Assembly: GCF_004210375.1 (NCBI RefSeq)
Contig: NC_134829.1
Location: forward strand, 53,746,107-53,810,106
Origin: Tachypleus tridentatus
Taxonomy: Eukaryota > Arthropoda > Merostomata > Xiphosura > Limulidae
Length of the DNA: 64,000 nt
Reading direction: 5' to 3'
Position numbers and translations under genes: made by a program. Positions 25,379 to 38,910 of the stretch are shown piece by piece. Position 1 is the stretch's first letter, and the number at the start of each line of letters is the position of its first letter. The notes under the pieces were generated by a model. The model had not been told where the DNA came from. It did not search any database and worked only from the letters and a program-made list of their open reading frames with translations.

Positions 25379-25451
25379 TGTGCTTGCCAGGGATCGAACC
25401 TGGGACCTTCCGCGTGTTAGGCGGATGTGATAACCACTATACCACAAGCAC
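25379..25451 (-). tRNA. tRNA-Val(AAC), unit 7, D-stem variant
   Basis: A68 allele with G to A at about position 12, giving an A-C mismatch with position 23 in the D stem. Its 3' flank is shortened by a deletion of about 70 bp that unit 9 shares, but a TTTT tract remains close to the 3' end. Confidence 0.88.
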
Positions 25452-27308
25452 CTCGGTTTCGCGATTTTTGCTGTTCAAGTTTTTAAAATAAAACGATAAC
25501 GTTCCAAAATTTTTATTTCGCAGTCTAAACAAACGCAAATATAACGACAGCTTAACGTTTAACTTTAAATAATATAACACCCTCCTTTGTCTACCAAATC
25601 CAAAGGTATTTTCCCAATGTGCTAACGTGTTTTTAAAAGACTTTATCGAGCCTACAGTATTCAACGTTTTTCATCTCGTTCAATTGCCCTTAAACGTGCC
25701 AAACGCACAGTTTAGTTTCCTCAGTCTTTTCTCTTTCTATCGAAAACTGAACAGAACATTTTCAGAGCTTTAATATTTTATCAGAATTATTAAACAATAA
25801 CGTAATAAGCGATTTAATACGCCTATTAAATACATTAACAAAATTAGGGATAGTCTGAAATAATATTTAATCTTCGTTATTTTGTGACCTATTCTGGGAT
25901 TGCACTCTGGGTGATTTTTCTCATCACACACAACTTGTTCAAGGTGTTCAATACGACAAAGTTGCATGGTGACTCTCAAACTCCTAAAATTATAACGTTG
26001 TTGAAACGCGCTTTAGTTGTAATAATACGTTGACAGTTTTGGGATTGCAGGAGATCACAGCGGTGGAATAAAGCCCAATGTACAGAAGAGGTCTTATCTG
26101 TGTTGCAACATCTTTCTTCGGAAACCATCTACTCTTCGAGACTATCGTCCTTTCTCTAGGTTACACTTCGTTTTGACGTTCAAAATACCATTACCAAAAC
26201 AAAGAATTATTGTTTAAGAAAAACGTTTACATGAACCAGCTGCAACTAGAAGGAGGAAACACTTCAGAATAACAAATATTCTCTGGTTTTGGCATCGTAA
26301 TTTCCTTTACCTGTCTAGTCTGTACTATATTCAAGTGAACTAAATACAATTCTTAAATAAGTACGTAAAACAGGAGATTCGATCATGACGAGTATACATT
26401 AACCATCGCAAAACATCTTTACTTAGTGAAGAAACTCTATAAAAATAAAGAAATCAGACAAAAAAGGGATAAACAGAACAAGGAGTATTCAAGAAAACAA
26501 TCCTGTCTATAGGCGGACGCTACTTCACTTCTTTAGACTGGCTAGACATGGTGGTAAGAACATTTGAATCGCTCTCTGACGGGCGTGCAATTCAAATGAA
26601 ATAACATGTTACAATTTTCAGACTTATGAGGAGTTAGGATATCATCGAAAATTTCACTGTTCGGTAAAAAATTAAGTACGTCAAATAGTTGTTGGTGAAT
26701 GATGTTGTAGAATTGCCTTTCCTCTTTTCCGTCACTGGTAAGTGGGAGATGATAACGCACATAACTATGCAATAGTTCTGACCGGAATTTAAAAGAATAG
26801 GTTAAAGAATGAAATATCTAGTGTGATTAGTTGTCACACCATGAAGAGTTGTTTTCAACACACACTGACGGAGTCGTGATCTCTAGATATTACCTGTACA
26901 ACCTGGCAAGTACGTTACCTTACCTTCACATAAGGTCGCGTGCATCGACGTTTCAAACTATTCACGCATTTAAGAAAAATAAAGCTCGTAAACCCATTCT
27001 ATCGAAGAGTTGTAAACTGCTGGTCAGATACTTCGTCGAACGTGACATGAGTACGCGAAGGCCGTTTCTGCACATCAAATTTCGCAGCAGTGCACGCATT
27101 ATATTCAAAAGTAATAACGTTCCTGTTTTGATTTATCACACATCAGTCACACGAATTTCTGAAAGTAGTTACAAGTGTAGGGAAACTCGATAAATTCTGT
27201 GATATCTCTTAACCGTCTCACGCTCTGACACAGATATTATGAAGAAAATATCGTTCCACGTTCTCACCATTTGATTTGAAAAAAAACGAATATTTTAAAA
27301 TATTAATG

Positions 27309-27381
27309 TGTGCCTGCCAGGGATCGAACCTGGGACCTTCCGCGTGTTAGGCGGATGTGATAACCACTACACCACAAGCAC
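27309..27381 (-). tRNA. tRNA-Val(AAC), unit 8
   Basis: Identical to unit 1 (G68). The immediate trailer reads CATTAATATTTT, so the first T tract of the other units is lost and the next one would have to serve. Confidence 0.95.
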
Positions 27382-29170
27382 CTCGGTTTCGCGATTTTTT
27401 GCTGTTCAAGTTTTAAAATAAAACGATAACGTTCCAAAATTTTTATTTCGCAGTCTAAACAAACGCAAATATAACGACAGCTTAACGTTTAACTTTAAAT
27501 AATATAACACCCTCCTTTGTCTACCAAATCCAAAGGTATTTTCCCAATGTGCTAACGTGTCTTTAAAAGACTTTATCGAGCCTACAGTATTCAACGTTTT
27601 CATCTCGTTCAATTGCCCTTAAACGTGCCAAACGCACAGTTTAGTTTCCTCAGTCTTTTCTCTTTCTATCGAAAACTGAACAGAACATTTTCAGAGCTTT
27701 AATTTTTTATCAGAATTATTAAACAATAACGTAATAAGCGATTTAATACGCCTATTAAATACATTAACAAAATTAGGGATAGTCTGAAATAATATTTAAT
27801 CTTCGTTATTTTGTGACCTATTCTGGGATTGCACTCTGGGTGTTTTTTTCTCATCACACACAACTTGTTCAAGGTGTTCAATACGACAAAGTTGCATGGT
27901 GACTCTCAAACTCCTAAAATTATAACGTTGTTGAAACGCGCTTTAGTTGTAATAATACGTTGACAGTTTTGGGATTGCAGGAGATCACAGCGGTGGAATA
28001 AAGCCCAATGTACAGAAGAGGTCTTATCTGTGTTGCAACATCTTTCTTCGGAAACCATCTACTCTTCGAGACTATCGTCCTTTCTCTAGGTTACACTTCG
28101 TTTTTGACGTTCAAAATACCATTACCAAAACAAAGAATTATTGTTTAAGAAAAACGTTTACATGAACCAGCTGCAACTAGAAGGAGGAAACACTTCAGAA
28201 TAACAAATATTCTCTGGTTTTGGCATCGTAATTTCCTTTTACCTGTCTAGTCTGTACAATATTCAAGTGAACTAAATACAATTCTTAAATAAGTACGTAA
28301 AACAGGAGATTCGATCATGACGAGTATACATTAACCATCGGAAAACATCTTTACTTAGTGAAGAAACTCTATAAAAATAAAGAAATCAGACAAAAAAGGG
28401 ATAAACAGAACAAGGAGTATTCAAGAAAACAATCCTGTATATAGGCGGACGCTACTACACTTCTTTAGACTGGCTAGACATGGTGGTAAGAACATTTGAA
28501 TCGCTCTCTGACGGGCGTGCATTCAAATGAAATAACATGTTACAATTTTCAGACTTATGAGGAGTTAGGATATCATCGATAATTTCACTGTTCGGTAAAA
28601 ATTAAGTACGTCAAATAGTTGTTGGTGAATGATGTTGTAGAATTGCCTTTCCTCTTTTCCGTCACTGGTAAGTGGGAGATGATAACGCACATAACTATGC
28701 AATAGTTCTGACCGGAATTTAAAAGAATAGGTTAAAGAATGAAATATCTAGTGTGATTAGTTGTCACACCATGAAGAGTTGTTTTCAACACACACTGACG
28801 GAGTCGTGATCTCTAGATATTACCTGTACAACCTGGCAAGTACGTCACCTTACCTTCAAATAAGGTCGCGTGCATCGACGTTTCAAACTATTCACGCATT
28901 TAAGAAAAATAAAGCTCGTAAACCCATTCTATCGAAGAGTTGTAAACTGCTGGTTAGATACTTTGTCGAACGTGACATGAGTACGCGAAGGCCGTTTCTG
29001 CACATCAAATTTCGCAGCAGTGCACGCGTTATATTCAAAAGTAATAACGTTCCTGTTTTGATTTATCACACATCAGTCACACGAATTTCTGAAAGTCGTT
29101 ACAAGGGTAGGGGGAAACTCGATAAATTCTGTGATATCTCTTAACCGTTTAATATTTTAAAATATTAAAA

Positions 29171-29243
29171 TGTGCTTGCCAGGGATCGAACCTGGGACCT
29201 TCCGCGTGTTAGGCGGATGTGATAACCACTACACCACAAGCAC
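29171..29243 (-). tRNA. tRNA-Val(AAC), unit 9
   Basis: Majority allele, intact. The 3' flank has the same ~70-bp deletion as unit 7, but the tRNA itself does not share the unit 7 D-stem change. Confidence 0.96.
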
Positions 29244-31096
29244 CTCGGTTTCGCGATTTTTGCTGTTCAAGTTTTAAAATAAAACGATAACGTTCCAAAA
29301 TTTTATTTCGCAGTCTAAACAAACGCAAATATAACGACAGCTTAACGTTTAACTTTAAATAATATAACACCCTCCTTTGTCTACCAAATCCAAAGGTATT
29401 TTCCCAATGTGCTAACGTGTTTTTAAAAGACTTTATCGAGCCTACAGTATTCAACGTTTTCATCTCGTTCAATTGCCCTTAAACGTGCCAAACGCACAGT
29501 TTAGTTTCCTCAGTCTTTTCTCTTTCTATCGAAAACTGAACAGAACATTTTCAGAGCTTTAATTTTTTTATCAGAATTATTAAACAATAACGTAATAAGC
29601 GATTTAATACGCCTATTAAATACATTAACAAAATTAGGGATAGTCTGAAATAATATTTAATCTTCGTTATTTTGTGACCTATTCTGGGATTGCACTCTGG
29701 GTGTTTTTTCTCATCACACACAACTTGTTCAAGGTGTTCAATACGACAAAGTTGCATGGTGACTCTCAAACTCCTAAAATTATAACGTTGTTGAAACGCG
29801 CTTTAGTTGTAATAATACGTTGACAGTTTTGGGATTGCAGGAGATCACAGCGGTGGAATAAAGCCCAATGTACAGAAGAGGTCTTATCTGTGTTGCAACA
29901 TCTTTCTTCGGAAACCATCTACTCTTCGAGACTATCGTCCTTTCTCTAGGTTACACTTCGTTTTGACGTTCAAAATACCATTACCAAAACAAAGAATTAT
30001 TGTTTAAGAAAAACGTTTACATGAACCAGCTGCAACTAGAAGGAGGAAACACTTCAGAATAACAAATATTCTCTGGTTTTGGCATCGTAATTTCCTTTTA
30101 CCTGTCTAGTCTGTACTATATTCAAGTGAACTAAATACAATTCTAAATAAGTACGTAAAACAGGAGATTCGATCATGACGAGTATACATTAACCATCGGA
30201 AAACATCTTTACTTAGTGAAGAAACTCTATAAAAATAAAGAAATCAGACAAAAGGGATAAACAGAACAAGGAGTATTCAAGAAAACAATCCTGTATATAG
30301 GCGGACGCTACTACACTTCTTTAGACTGGCTAGACATGGTGGTAAGAACATTTGAATCGCTCTCTGACGGGCGTGCATTCAAATGAAATAACATGTTACA
30401 ATTTTCAGACTTATGAGGAGTTAGGATATCATCGATAATTTCACTGTTCGGTAAAAATTAAGTACGTCAAATAGTTGTTGGTGAATGATGTTGTAGAATT
30501 GCCTTTCCTCTTTTCCGTCACTGGTAAGTGGGAGATGATAACGCACATAACTATGCAATAGTTCTGACCGGAATTTAAAAGAATGGGTTAAAGAATGAAA
30601 TATCTAGTGTGATTAGTTGTCACACCATGAAGAGTTGTTTTCAACACACACTGACGGAGTCGTGATCTCTAGATATTACCTGTACAACCTGGCAAGTACG
30701 TCACCTTACCTTCAAATAAGGTCGCGTGCATCGACGTTTCAAACTATTCACGCATTTAAGAAAAATAAAGCTCGTAAACCCATTCTATCGAAGAGTTGTA
30801 AACTGCTGGTTAGATACTTTGTCGAACGTGACATGAGTACGCGAAGGCCGTTTCTGCACATCAAATTTCTCAGCAGTGAACGCATTATATTCAAAAGTAA
30901 TAACGTTCCTGTTTTGATTTATCACACATCAGTCACACGAATTTCTGAAAGTAGTTACAAGTGTAGGGGGAAACTCGATAAATTCTGTGATATCTCTTAA
31001 CCGTCTCACGCTCTGACACAGATATTATGAAGAAAATATCGTTCCACGTTCTCACCATTTGATTTGAAAAAAAACGAATGTTTTAAAATATTAAAA

Positions 31097-31169
31097 TGTG
31101 CTTGCCAGGGATCGAACCTGGGACCTTCCGCGTGTTAGGCGGATGTGATAACCACTACACCACAAGCAC
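31097..31169 (-). tRNA. tRNA-Val(AAC), unit 10
   Basis: Majority allele (A68), intact, with the standard trailer. Confidence 0.96.
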
Positions 31170-33029
31170 CTCGGTTTCGCGATTTTTGCTGTTCAAGTTT
31201 TTAAAATAAAACGATAACGTTCCAAAATTTTTATTTCGCAGTCTAAACAAACGCAAATATAACGACAGCTTAACGTTTATCTTTAAATAATATAACACCC
31301 TCCTTTGTCTACCAAATCCAAAGGTATTTTCCCAATGTGCTAACGTGTCTTTAAAAGACTTTATCGAGCCCACAGTATTCAACGTTTTTACATCTCGTTC
31401 AATTGCCCTTAAACGTGCCAAACGCACACTTCAGTTTCCTCAGTCTTTTCTCTTTCTATCGAAAACTGAACAGAACATTTTCAGAGCTTTAATTTTTTTA
31501 TCAGAATTATTAAACAATAACGTAATAAGCTATTTAATACGCCTATTAAATACATTAACAAAATTAGGGATAGTCTGAAATAATATTTAATCTTCGTTAT
31601 TTTGTGACCTATTCTGGGATTGCACTCTGGGTGATTTTTTCTCATCACACACACCTTGTTCAAGGTGTTCAATACGACAAACTTGCATGGTGACTCTCAA
31701 ACTCCTAAAATGATAACGTTGTTCAAACGCGCTTTAGTTGTAATAGTATGTTGACAGCTTTGGGATTGCAGGAGATCACAGCGGTGGAATAAAGCCCAAT
31801 GTACAGAAGAGGTCTTATCTGTGTTGCAACATCTCTCTTCGGAAACCATCTACTCTTCGAGATTATCGTCCTTTCTCTAGGTTACACTTCGTTTTTGACG
31901 TTCAAAATACCATTACCAAAACAAAGAATTATTGTTTAAGAAAAACGTTTACATGAACCAGCTGCAACTAGAAGGAGGAAACACTTCAGAATAACAAATA
32001 TTCTCCGGTTTTGGCATCGTAATTTCCTTTTACCTGTCTAGTCTGTACTATATTCAAGTGAACTAAATACAATTCTTAAATAAGTACGTAAAACAGGAGA
32101 TTCGATCATGACGAGTATACATTAACCATCGGAAAACATCTTTACTTAGTGAAGAAACTCTATAAAAATAAAGAAATCAGACAAAAAAGGGATAAACAGA
32201 ACAAGGAGTATTCAAGAAAACAATCCTGTATATAGGCGGACGCTACTACACTTCTTTAGACTGGCTAGACATGGTGGTAAGAACATTTGAATCGCTCACT
32301 GACGGGCGTGCATTCAAATGAAATAACATGTTACAATTTTCAGACTTATGAGGAGTTAGGATATCATCGATAATTTCACTGTTCGGTAAAAATTAAGTAC
32401 GTCAAATAGTTGTTGGTGAATGATGTTGTAGAATTGCCTTTCCTCTTTTCCGTCACTGGTAAGTTGGAGATGATAACGCACATAACTATGCAATAGTTCT
32501 GACCGGAATTTAAAAGAATAGGTTAAAGAATGAAATATCTAGTGTGATTAGTTGTCACACCATGAAGAGTTGTTTTCAACACACACTGACGGAGTCGTGA
32601 TCTCTAGATATTACCTGTACAACCTGGCAAGTACGTCACCTTACCTTCAAATAAGGTCGCGTGCATCGACGTTTCAAACTATTCACGCATTTAAGAAAAA
32701 TAAAGCTCGTAAACCCATTCTATCGAAGAGTTGTAAACTGCTGGTTAGATACTTTGTCGAACGTGACATGAGTACGCGAAGGCCGTTTCTGCACATCAAA
32801 TTTCTCAGCAGTGCACGCATTATATTCAAAAGTAATAACGTTCCTGTTTTGATTTATCACACATCAGTCACACGAATTTCTGAAAGTAGTTACAAGTGTA
32901 GGGGGAAACTCGATAAATTCTGTGATATCTCTTAACCGTCTCACGCTCTGACACAGATATTATGAAGAAAATATCGTTCCACGTTCTCACCATTTGATTT
33001 GAAAAAACGAATGTTTTAAAATATTAAAA

Positions 33030-33102
33030 TGTGCTTGCCAGGGATCGAACCTGGGACCTTCCGCGTGTTAGGCGGATGTGATAACCACTACACCACAAGC
33101 AC
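33030..33102 (-). tRNA. tRNA-Val(AAC), unit 11
   Basis: Majority allele (A68), intact, with the standard trailer. Confidence 0.96.
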
Positions 33103-34969
33103 CTCGGTTTCGCGATGTTTGCTGTTCAAGTTTTTAAAATAAAACGATAATGTTCCAAAATTTTTATTTCGCAGTCTAAACAAACGCAAATATAACGACA
33201 GCTTAACGTTTAACTTTAAATAATATAACACCCTCCTTTGTCTACCAAATCCAAAGGTATTTTCCCAATGTGCTAACGTGTCTTTAAAAGACTTTATCGA
33301 GCCTACAGTATTCAACGTTTTCATCTCGTTCAATTGCCCTTAAACGTGCCAAACGCACAGTTTAGTTTCCTCAGTCTTTTCACTTTCTATCGAAAACTGA
33401 ACAGAACATTTTCAGAGCTTTAATTTTTTTAACAGAATTAGTAAACAATAACGTAATAAGCGATTTAATACGCCTATTAAATACATTAACAAAATTAGGG
33501 ATAGTCTGAAATAATATTTAATCTTCGTTATTTTGTGACCTATTCTGGGATTGCACTCTGGGTGATTTTTTTTCATCATCACACAACTTGTTCAAGGTGT
33601 TCAATACGACAAAGTTGCATGGTGACTCTCAAACTCCTAAAATTATAACGTTGTTGAAACGCGCTTTAGTTGTAATAATACGTTGACAGTTTTGGGATTG
33701 CAGGAGATCACAGCGGTGGAATAAAGCCCAATGTACAGAAGAGGTCTTATCTGTGTTGCAACATCTTTCTTCGGAAACCATCTACTCTTCGAGACTATCG
33801 TCCTTTCTCTAGGTTACACTTCGTTTTGACGTTCAAAATACCATTACCAAAACAAAGAATTATTGTTTAAGAAAAACGTTTACATGAACCAGCTGCAACT
33901 AGAAGGAGGAAACACTTCAGAATAACAAATATTCTCTGGTTTTGGCATCGTAATTTCCTTTTACCTGTCTAGTCTGTACTATATTCAAGTGAACTAAATA
34001 CAATTCTTGTATAAGTACGTAAAACAGGAGATTCGATCATGACGAGTATACATTAACCATCGGAAAACATCTTTACTTAGTGAAGAAACTCTATAAAAAA
34101 TAAAGAAATCAGACAAAAAAGGGATAAACAAGAACAAAGGGTATTCAAGAAAACAATCCTGTATATAGGCGGACGCTACTACACTTCTTTAGACTGGCTA
34201 GACATGGTGGGTAGAACATTTGAATCGCTCACTGACGGGCGTGCATTCAAATGAAATAACATGTTACAATTTTCAGACTTATGAGGGAGTTAGGATATCA
34301 TCGATAAATTTCACTGTTCGGTAAAAATTAAATTACGTCAAATAGTTGTTGGTGAATGATGTTGTAGAATTGCTTTCCTCTTTTTCCGTCACTGGCCGTG
34401 GAGTGGGAGATGATAACGCACATAACTATACAATAGTTCTGACCGGAATTTAAAAAGATAGGTTAAAGAATGAAATATCTAGTGTGATTGGTTGTCACAC
34501 CATGAAGAGTTGTTTTCAACACACACTGACGGAGTCGTGATCTCTAGATATTACCTGTACAACCTGGCAAGTACGTCACCTTACCTTCAAATAAGGTCGC
34601 GTGCATCGACGTTTCAAACTATTCACGCATTTAAGAAAAATAAAGCTCGTAAACCCATTCTATCGAAGAGTTGTAAACTGCTGGTTAGATACTTTGTCGA
34701 ACGTGACATGAGTACGCGAAGGCCGTTTCTGCACATCAAATTTCTCAGCAGTGCACGCATTATATTCAAAAGTAATAACATTCCTGTTTTGATTTATCAC
34801 ACATCAGTCACACGAATTTCTGAAAGTAGTTACAAGTGTAGGGGAAACTCGATAAATTCTGTGATATCTCTTAACCGTCTCACGCTCTGACACAGATATT
34901 ATGAAGAAAATATCGTTCCACGTTCTCACCATTTGATTTGAAAAAAACGAATGTTTTAAAATATTAAAA

Positions 34970-35043
34970 TGTGCTTGCCAGGGATCGAACCTGGGACCTT
35001 CCGCGTTGTTAGGCGGATGTGATAACCACTACACCACAAGCAC
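34970..35043 (-). tRNA. tRNA-Val-like, unit 12, enlarged anticodon loop
   Basis: 74 nt: one inserted base turns the seven-base loop into CTAACAAC. All stems are paired. An eight-base loop would be expected to disturb decoding, so this copy is either non-functional or a sequencing error. The same unit has a patch of unusual sequence at 34.0-34.5 kb, which makes error plausible. Confidence 0.8.
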
Positions 35044-36905
35044 CTCGGTTTCGCGATTTTTGCTGTTTAAGTTTTTAAAATAAAACGATAACGTTCCAAA
35101 ATTTTTATTTCGAAGTCTAAACAAACGCAAATATAACGACAGCTTAACGTTTAACTTTAAATAATATAACACCCTCCTTTGTCTACCAAATCCAAAGGTA
35201 TTTTCCCAATGTGCTAACGTGTCTTTAAAAGACTTTATCGAGCCCACAGTATTCAACGTTTACATCTCGTTCAATTGTTCTTAAACGTGCCAAACGCACA
35301 CTTTAGTTTCCTCAGTCTTTTCTCTTTCTATCGAAAACTGAACAGAACATTTTCAGAGCTTTAATTTTTTTATCAGAATTATTAAACAATAACGTAATAA
35401 GCGATTTAATACGCCTATTAAATCCATTAACAAAATTAGGGATAGTCTGAAATAATATTTAATCTTCGTTATTTTGTGACCTATTCTGGGATTGCACTCT
35501 GTGATTTTTTTCTCATCACACACAACTTGTTCAAGGTGTTCAATACGACAAAGAAGCATGGTGACTCTCAAACTCCTAAAATGATAACGTTGTTCAAACG
35601 CGCTTTAGTTGTAATAGTAACGTTGACAGTTTTGGGATTGCAGGAGATCACAGCGGTGGAATAAAGCCCAATGTACAGAAGAGGTCTTATCTGTGTTGCA
35701 ACATCTCTCTTCGGAAACCATCTACTCTTCGAGACTATCGTCCTTTCTCTAGGTTACACTTCGTTTTGACGTTCAAAATACCATTACCAAAACAAAGAAT
35801 TATTGTTTAAGAAAAACGTTTACATGAACCAGCTGCAACTAGAAGGAGGAAACACTTCAGAATAACAAATATTCTCCGGTTTTGGCATCGTAATTTCCTT
35901 TTACCTGTCTAGTCTGTACTATATTCAAGTGAACTAAATACAATTCTTAAATAAGTACGTAAAACAGGAGATTCGATCATGACGAGTATACATTAACCAT
36001 CGCAAAACATCTTTACTTAGTGAAGAAACTCTATAAAAATAAAGAAATCAGACAAAAAGGGATAAACAGAACAAGGAGTATTCAAGAAAACAATCCTGTA
36101 TATAGGCGGACGCTACTACACTTCTTTAGACTGGCTAGACATGGTGGTAAGAACATTTGAGTCGCTCTGACGGGCGTGCATTCCCAATTCAAATGAAATA
36201 ACATGTTACAATTTTCAGACTTATGAGGAGTTAGGATATCATCGAAAATTTCACTGTTCGGTAAAAAATTAAGTACGTCAAATAGTTGTTGGTGAATGAT
36301 GTTGTAGAATTGCCTTCATCTTTTCCGTCACTGGTAAGTTGAGATGATAACGCACATAACTATGCAATAGTTCTGACCGGAATTTAAAAGAATAGGTTAA
36401 AGAATGAAATATGTAGTGTGATTAGTTGTCACAGCATGAAGAGTTGTTTTCAAACACACACTGACGGAGTCGTGATCTCTAGATATTACCTGAACAACCT
36501 GGCAAGTACGTTACCTTATCTTCAAATAAGGTCGCGTGCATCGACGTTTCAAACTATTCACGCATTTAAGAAAAATAAAGCTCGTAAACCCATTCTATCG
36601 AAGAGTTGTAAACTGCTGGTCAGATACTTCGTCGAACGTGACATGATGACGCGAAGGCCGTTTCTGCACATCAAATTTCGCAGCAGTGCACGCATTATAT
36701 TCAAAAGTAATAACGTTCCTGTTTTGATTTATCACACATCAGTCACACGAATTTCTGAAAGAAGTTACATGCGTAGGGTGAAACTCGATAAATTCTGTGA
36801 TATCTCTTAACCGTCTCACGCTCTGACACAGATATTATGAAGAAAATATCGTTCCACGTTCTCCCATTTGATTTGAAAGAAAACGAATATTTTAAAATAT
36901 TAAAA

Positions 36906-36978
36906 TGTGCCTGCCAGGGATCGAATCTGGGACCTTCCGCGTGTTAGGCGGATGTGATAACCACTACACCACAAGCAC
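36906..36978 (-). tRNA. tRNA-Val(AAC), unit 13, B-box variant
   Basis: Same sequence as unit 6: G68 with the T-stem 53 change. Seven units separate the two, which points to exchange between distant units. Confidence 0.88.
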
Positions 36979-38837
36979 CTCGGTTTCGCGATTTTTGCTG
37001 TTCAAGTTTTTAAAATAAAACGATAACGTTCCAAAATTTTTATTTCGCAGTCAAAACAAACGCAAATATAACGACAGCTTAACGTTTAACTTTAAATAAT
37101 ATAACACCCTCCTTTGTCTACCAAATCCAAAGGTATTTTCCCCAATGTGCTAACGTGTCTTAAAAAGACTTTATCGAGCCTACAGTATTCAACGTTTTCA
37201 TCTCGTTCAATTGTTCTTAAACGTGCCAAACGCACAGTTTAGTTTCCTCAGTCTTTTCTTTCTATCGAAAACTGAACAGAACATTTTCAGAGCTTTAATT
37301 TTTTTATCAGAATTATTAAACAATAACGTAATAAGCGATTTAATACGCCTATTAAATACATTAACAAAATTAGGGATAGTCTGAAATAATATTTAATCTT
37401 CGTTATTTTGTGACCTATTCTGGGATTGCACCTCGGGTGATTTTTTCTCATCACACACAACTTGTTCAAGGTGTTCAATACGACAAAGTTGCATGGTGAC
37501 TCTCAAACTCCTAAAATTATAACGTTGTTGAAACGCGCTTTAGTTGTAATAATACGTTGACAGTTTTGGGATTGCAGGAGATCACAGCGGTGGAATAAAG
37601 CCCAATGTACAGAAGAGGTCTCATCTGTGTTGCAACATCTTTCTTCTGAAACCATCTACTCTTCGAGACTATCGTCCTTTCTCTAGGTTACACTTCGTTT
37701 TTGACGTTCAAAATACCATTACCAAAACAAAGAATTATTGTTTAAGAAAAACGTTTACATGAACCAGCTGCAACTAGAAGGAGGAAACACTTCAGAATAA
37801 CAAATATTCTCCGGTTTTGGCATCGTAATTTCCTTTTACCTGTCTAGTCTGTACTATATTCAAGTGAACTAAATACAATTCTTAAATAAGTACGTAAAAC
37901 AGGAGATTCGATCATGACGAGTATACATTAACCATCGCAAAACATCTTTACTTAGTGAAGAAACTCTATAAAAATAAAGAAATCAGACAAAAAGGGATAA
38001 ACAGAACAAGGAGTATTCAAGAAAACAATCCTGTCTATAGGCGGACGCTACTACACTTTAGACTGGCTAGACATGGTGGTAAGAACATTTGAATCGCTCA
38101 CTGACGGGCGTGCATTCAAATGAAATAACATGTTACAATTTTCAGACTTATGAGGAGTTAGGGATATCATCGATAATTTCACTGTTCGGTAAAAATTAAT
38201 TGGCGTCAAATAGTTGTTGGTGAATGATGTTGTAGAATTGCCTTTCCTCCTTTTCCGTCACTGGTAAGTGGGAGATGATAACGCACATAACTATGCAATA
38301 GTTCTGACCGGAATTTAAAAGAATAGGTTAAAGAATGAAATATGTAGTGTGATTAGTTGTCACAGCATGAAGAGTTGTTTTCAACACACACTGACGGAGT
38401 CGTGATCTCTAGATATTACCTGTACAACCTGGCAAGTACGTTACCTTATCTTCAAATAAGGTCGCGCGCATCGACGTTTCAAACTATTCACGCATTTAAG
38501 AAAAATAAAAAGCTCGTAAACCCATTCTATCGAAGAGTTGTAAACTGCTGGTCAGATACTTTGTCGAACGTGACATGAGTACGCGAAGGCCGTTTCTGCA
38601 CATCAAATTTCTCTGCAGTGCACGCATTATATTCAAAAGTAATAACATTCCTGTTTTGATTTATCACACATCAGTCACACGAATTTCTGAAAGAAGTTAC
38701 ACATGCAGGGTCAAACTCGATAAATTCTGTGATATCTCTTAACCGTCTCACGCTCTGACACAGATATTATGAAGAAAATATCGTTCCACGTTCTCACCAT
38801 TTGATTTGAAGAAAACGAATGTTTTAAAATATTAAAA

Positions 38838-38910
38838 TGTGCTTGCCAGGGATCGAACCTGGGACCTTCCGCGTGTTAGGCGGATGTGATAACCACTACA
38901 CCACAAGCAC
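38838..38910 (-). tRNA. tRNA-Val(AAC), unit 14
   Basis: Majority allele (A68), intact. Confidence 0.96.
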
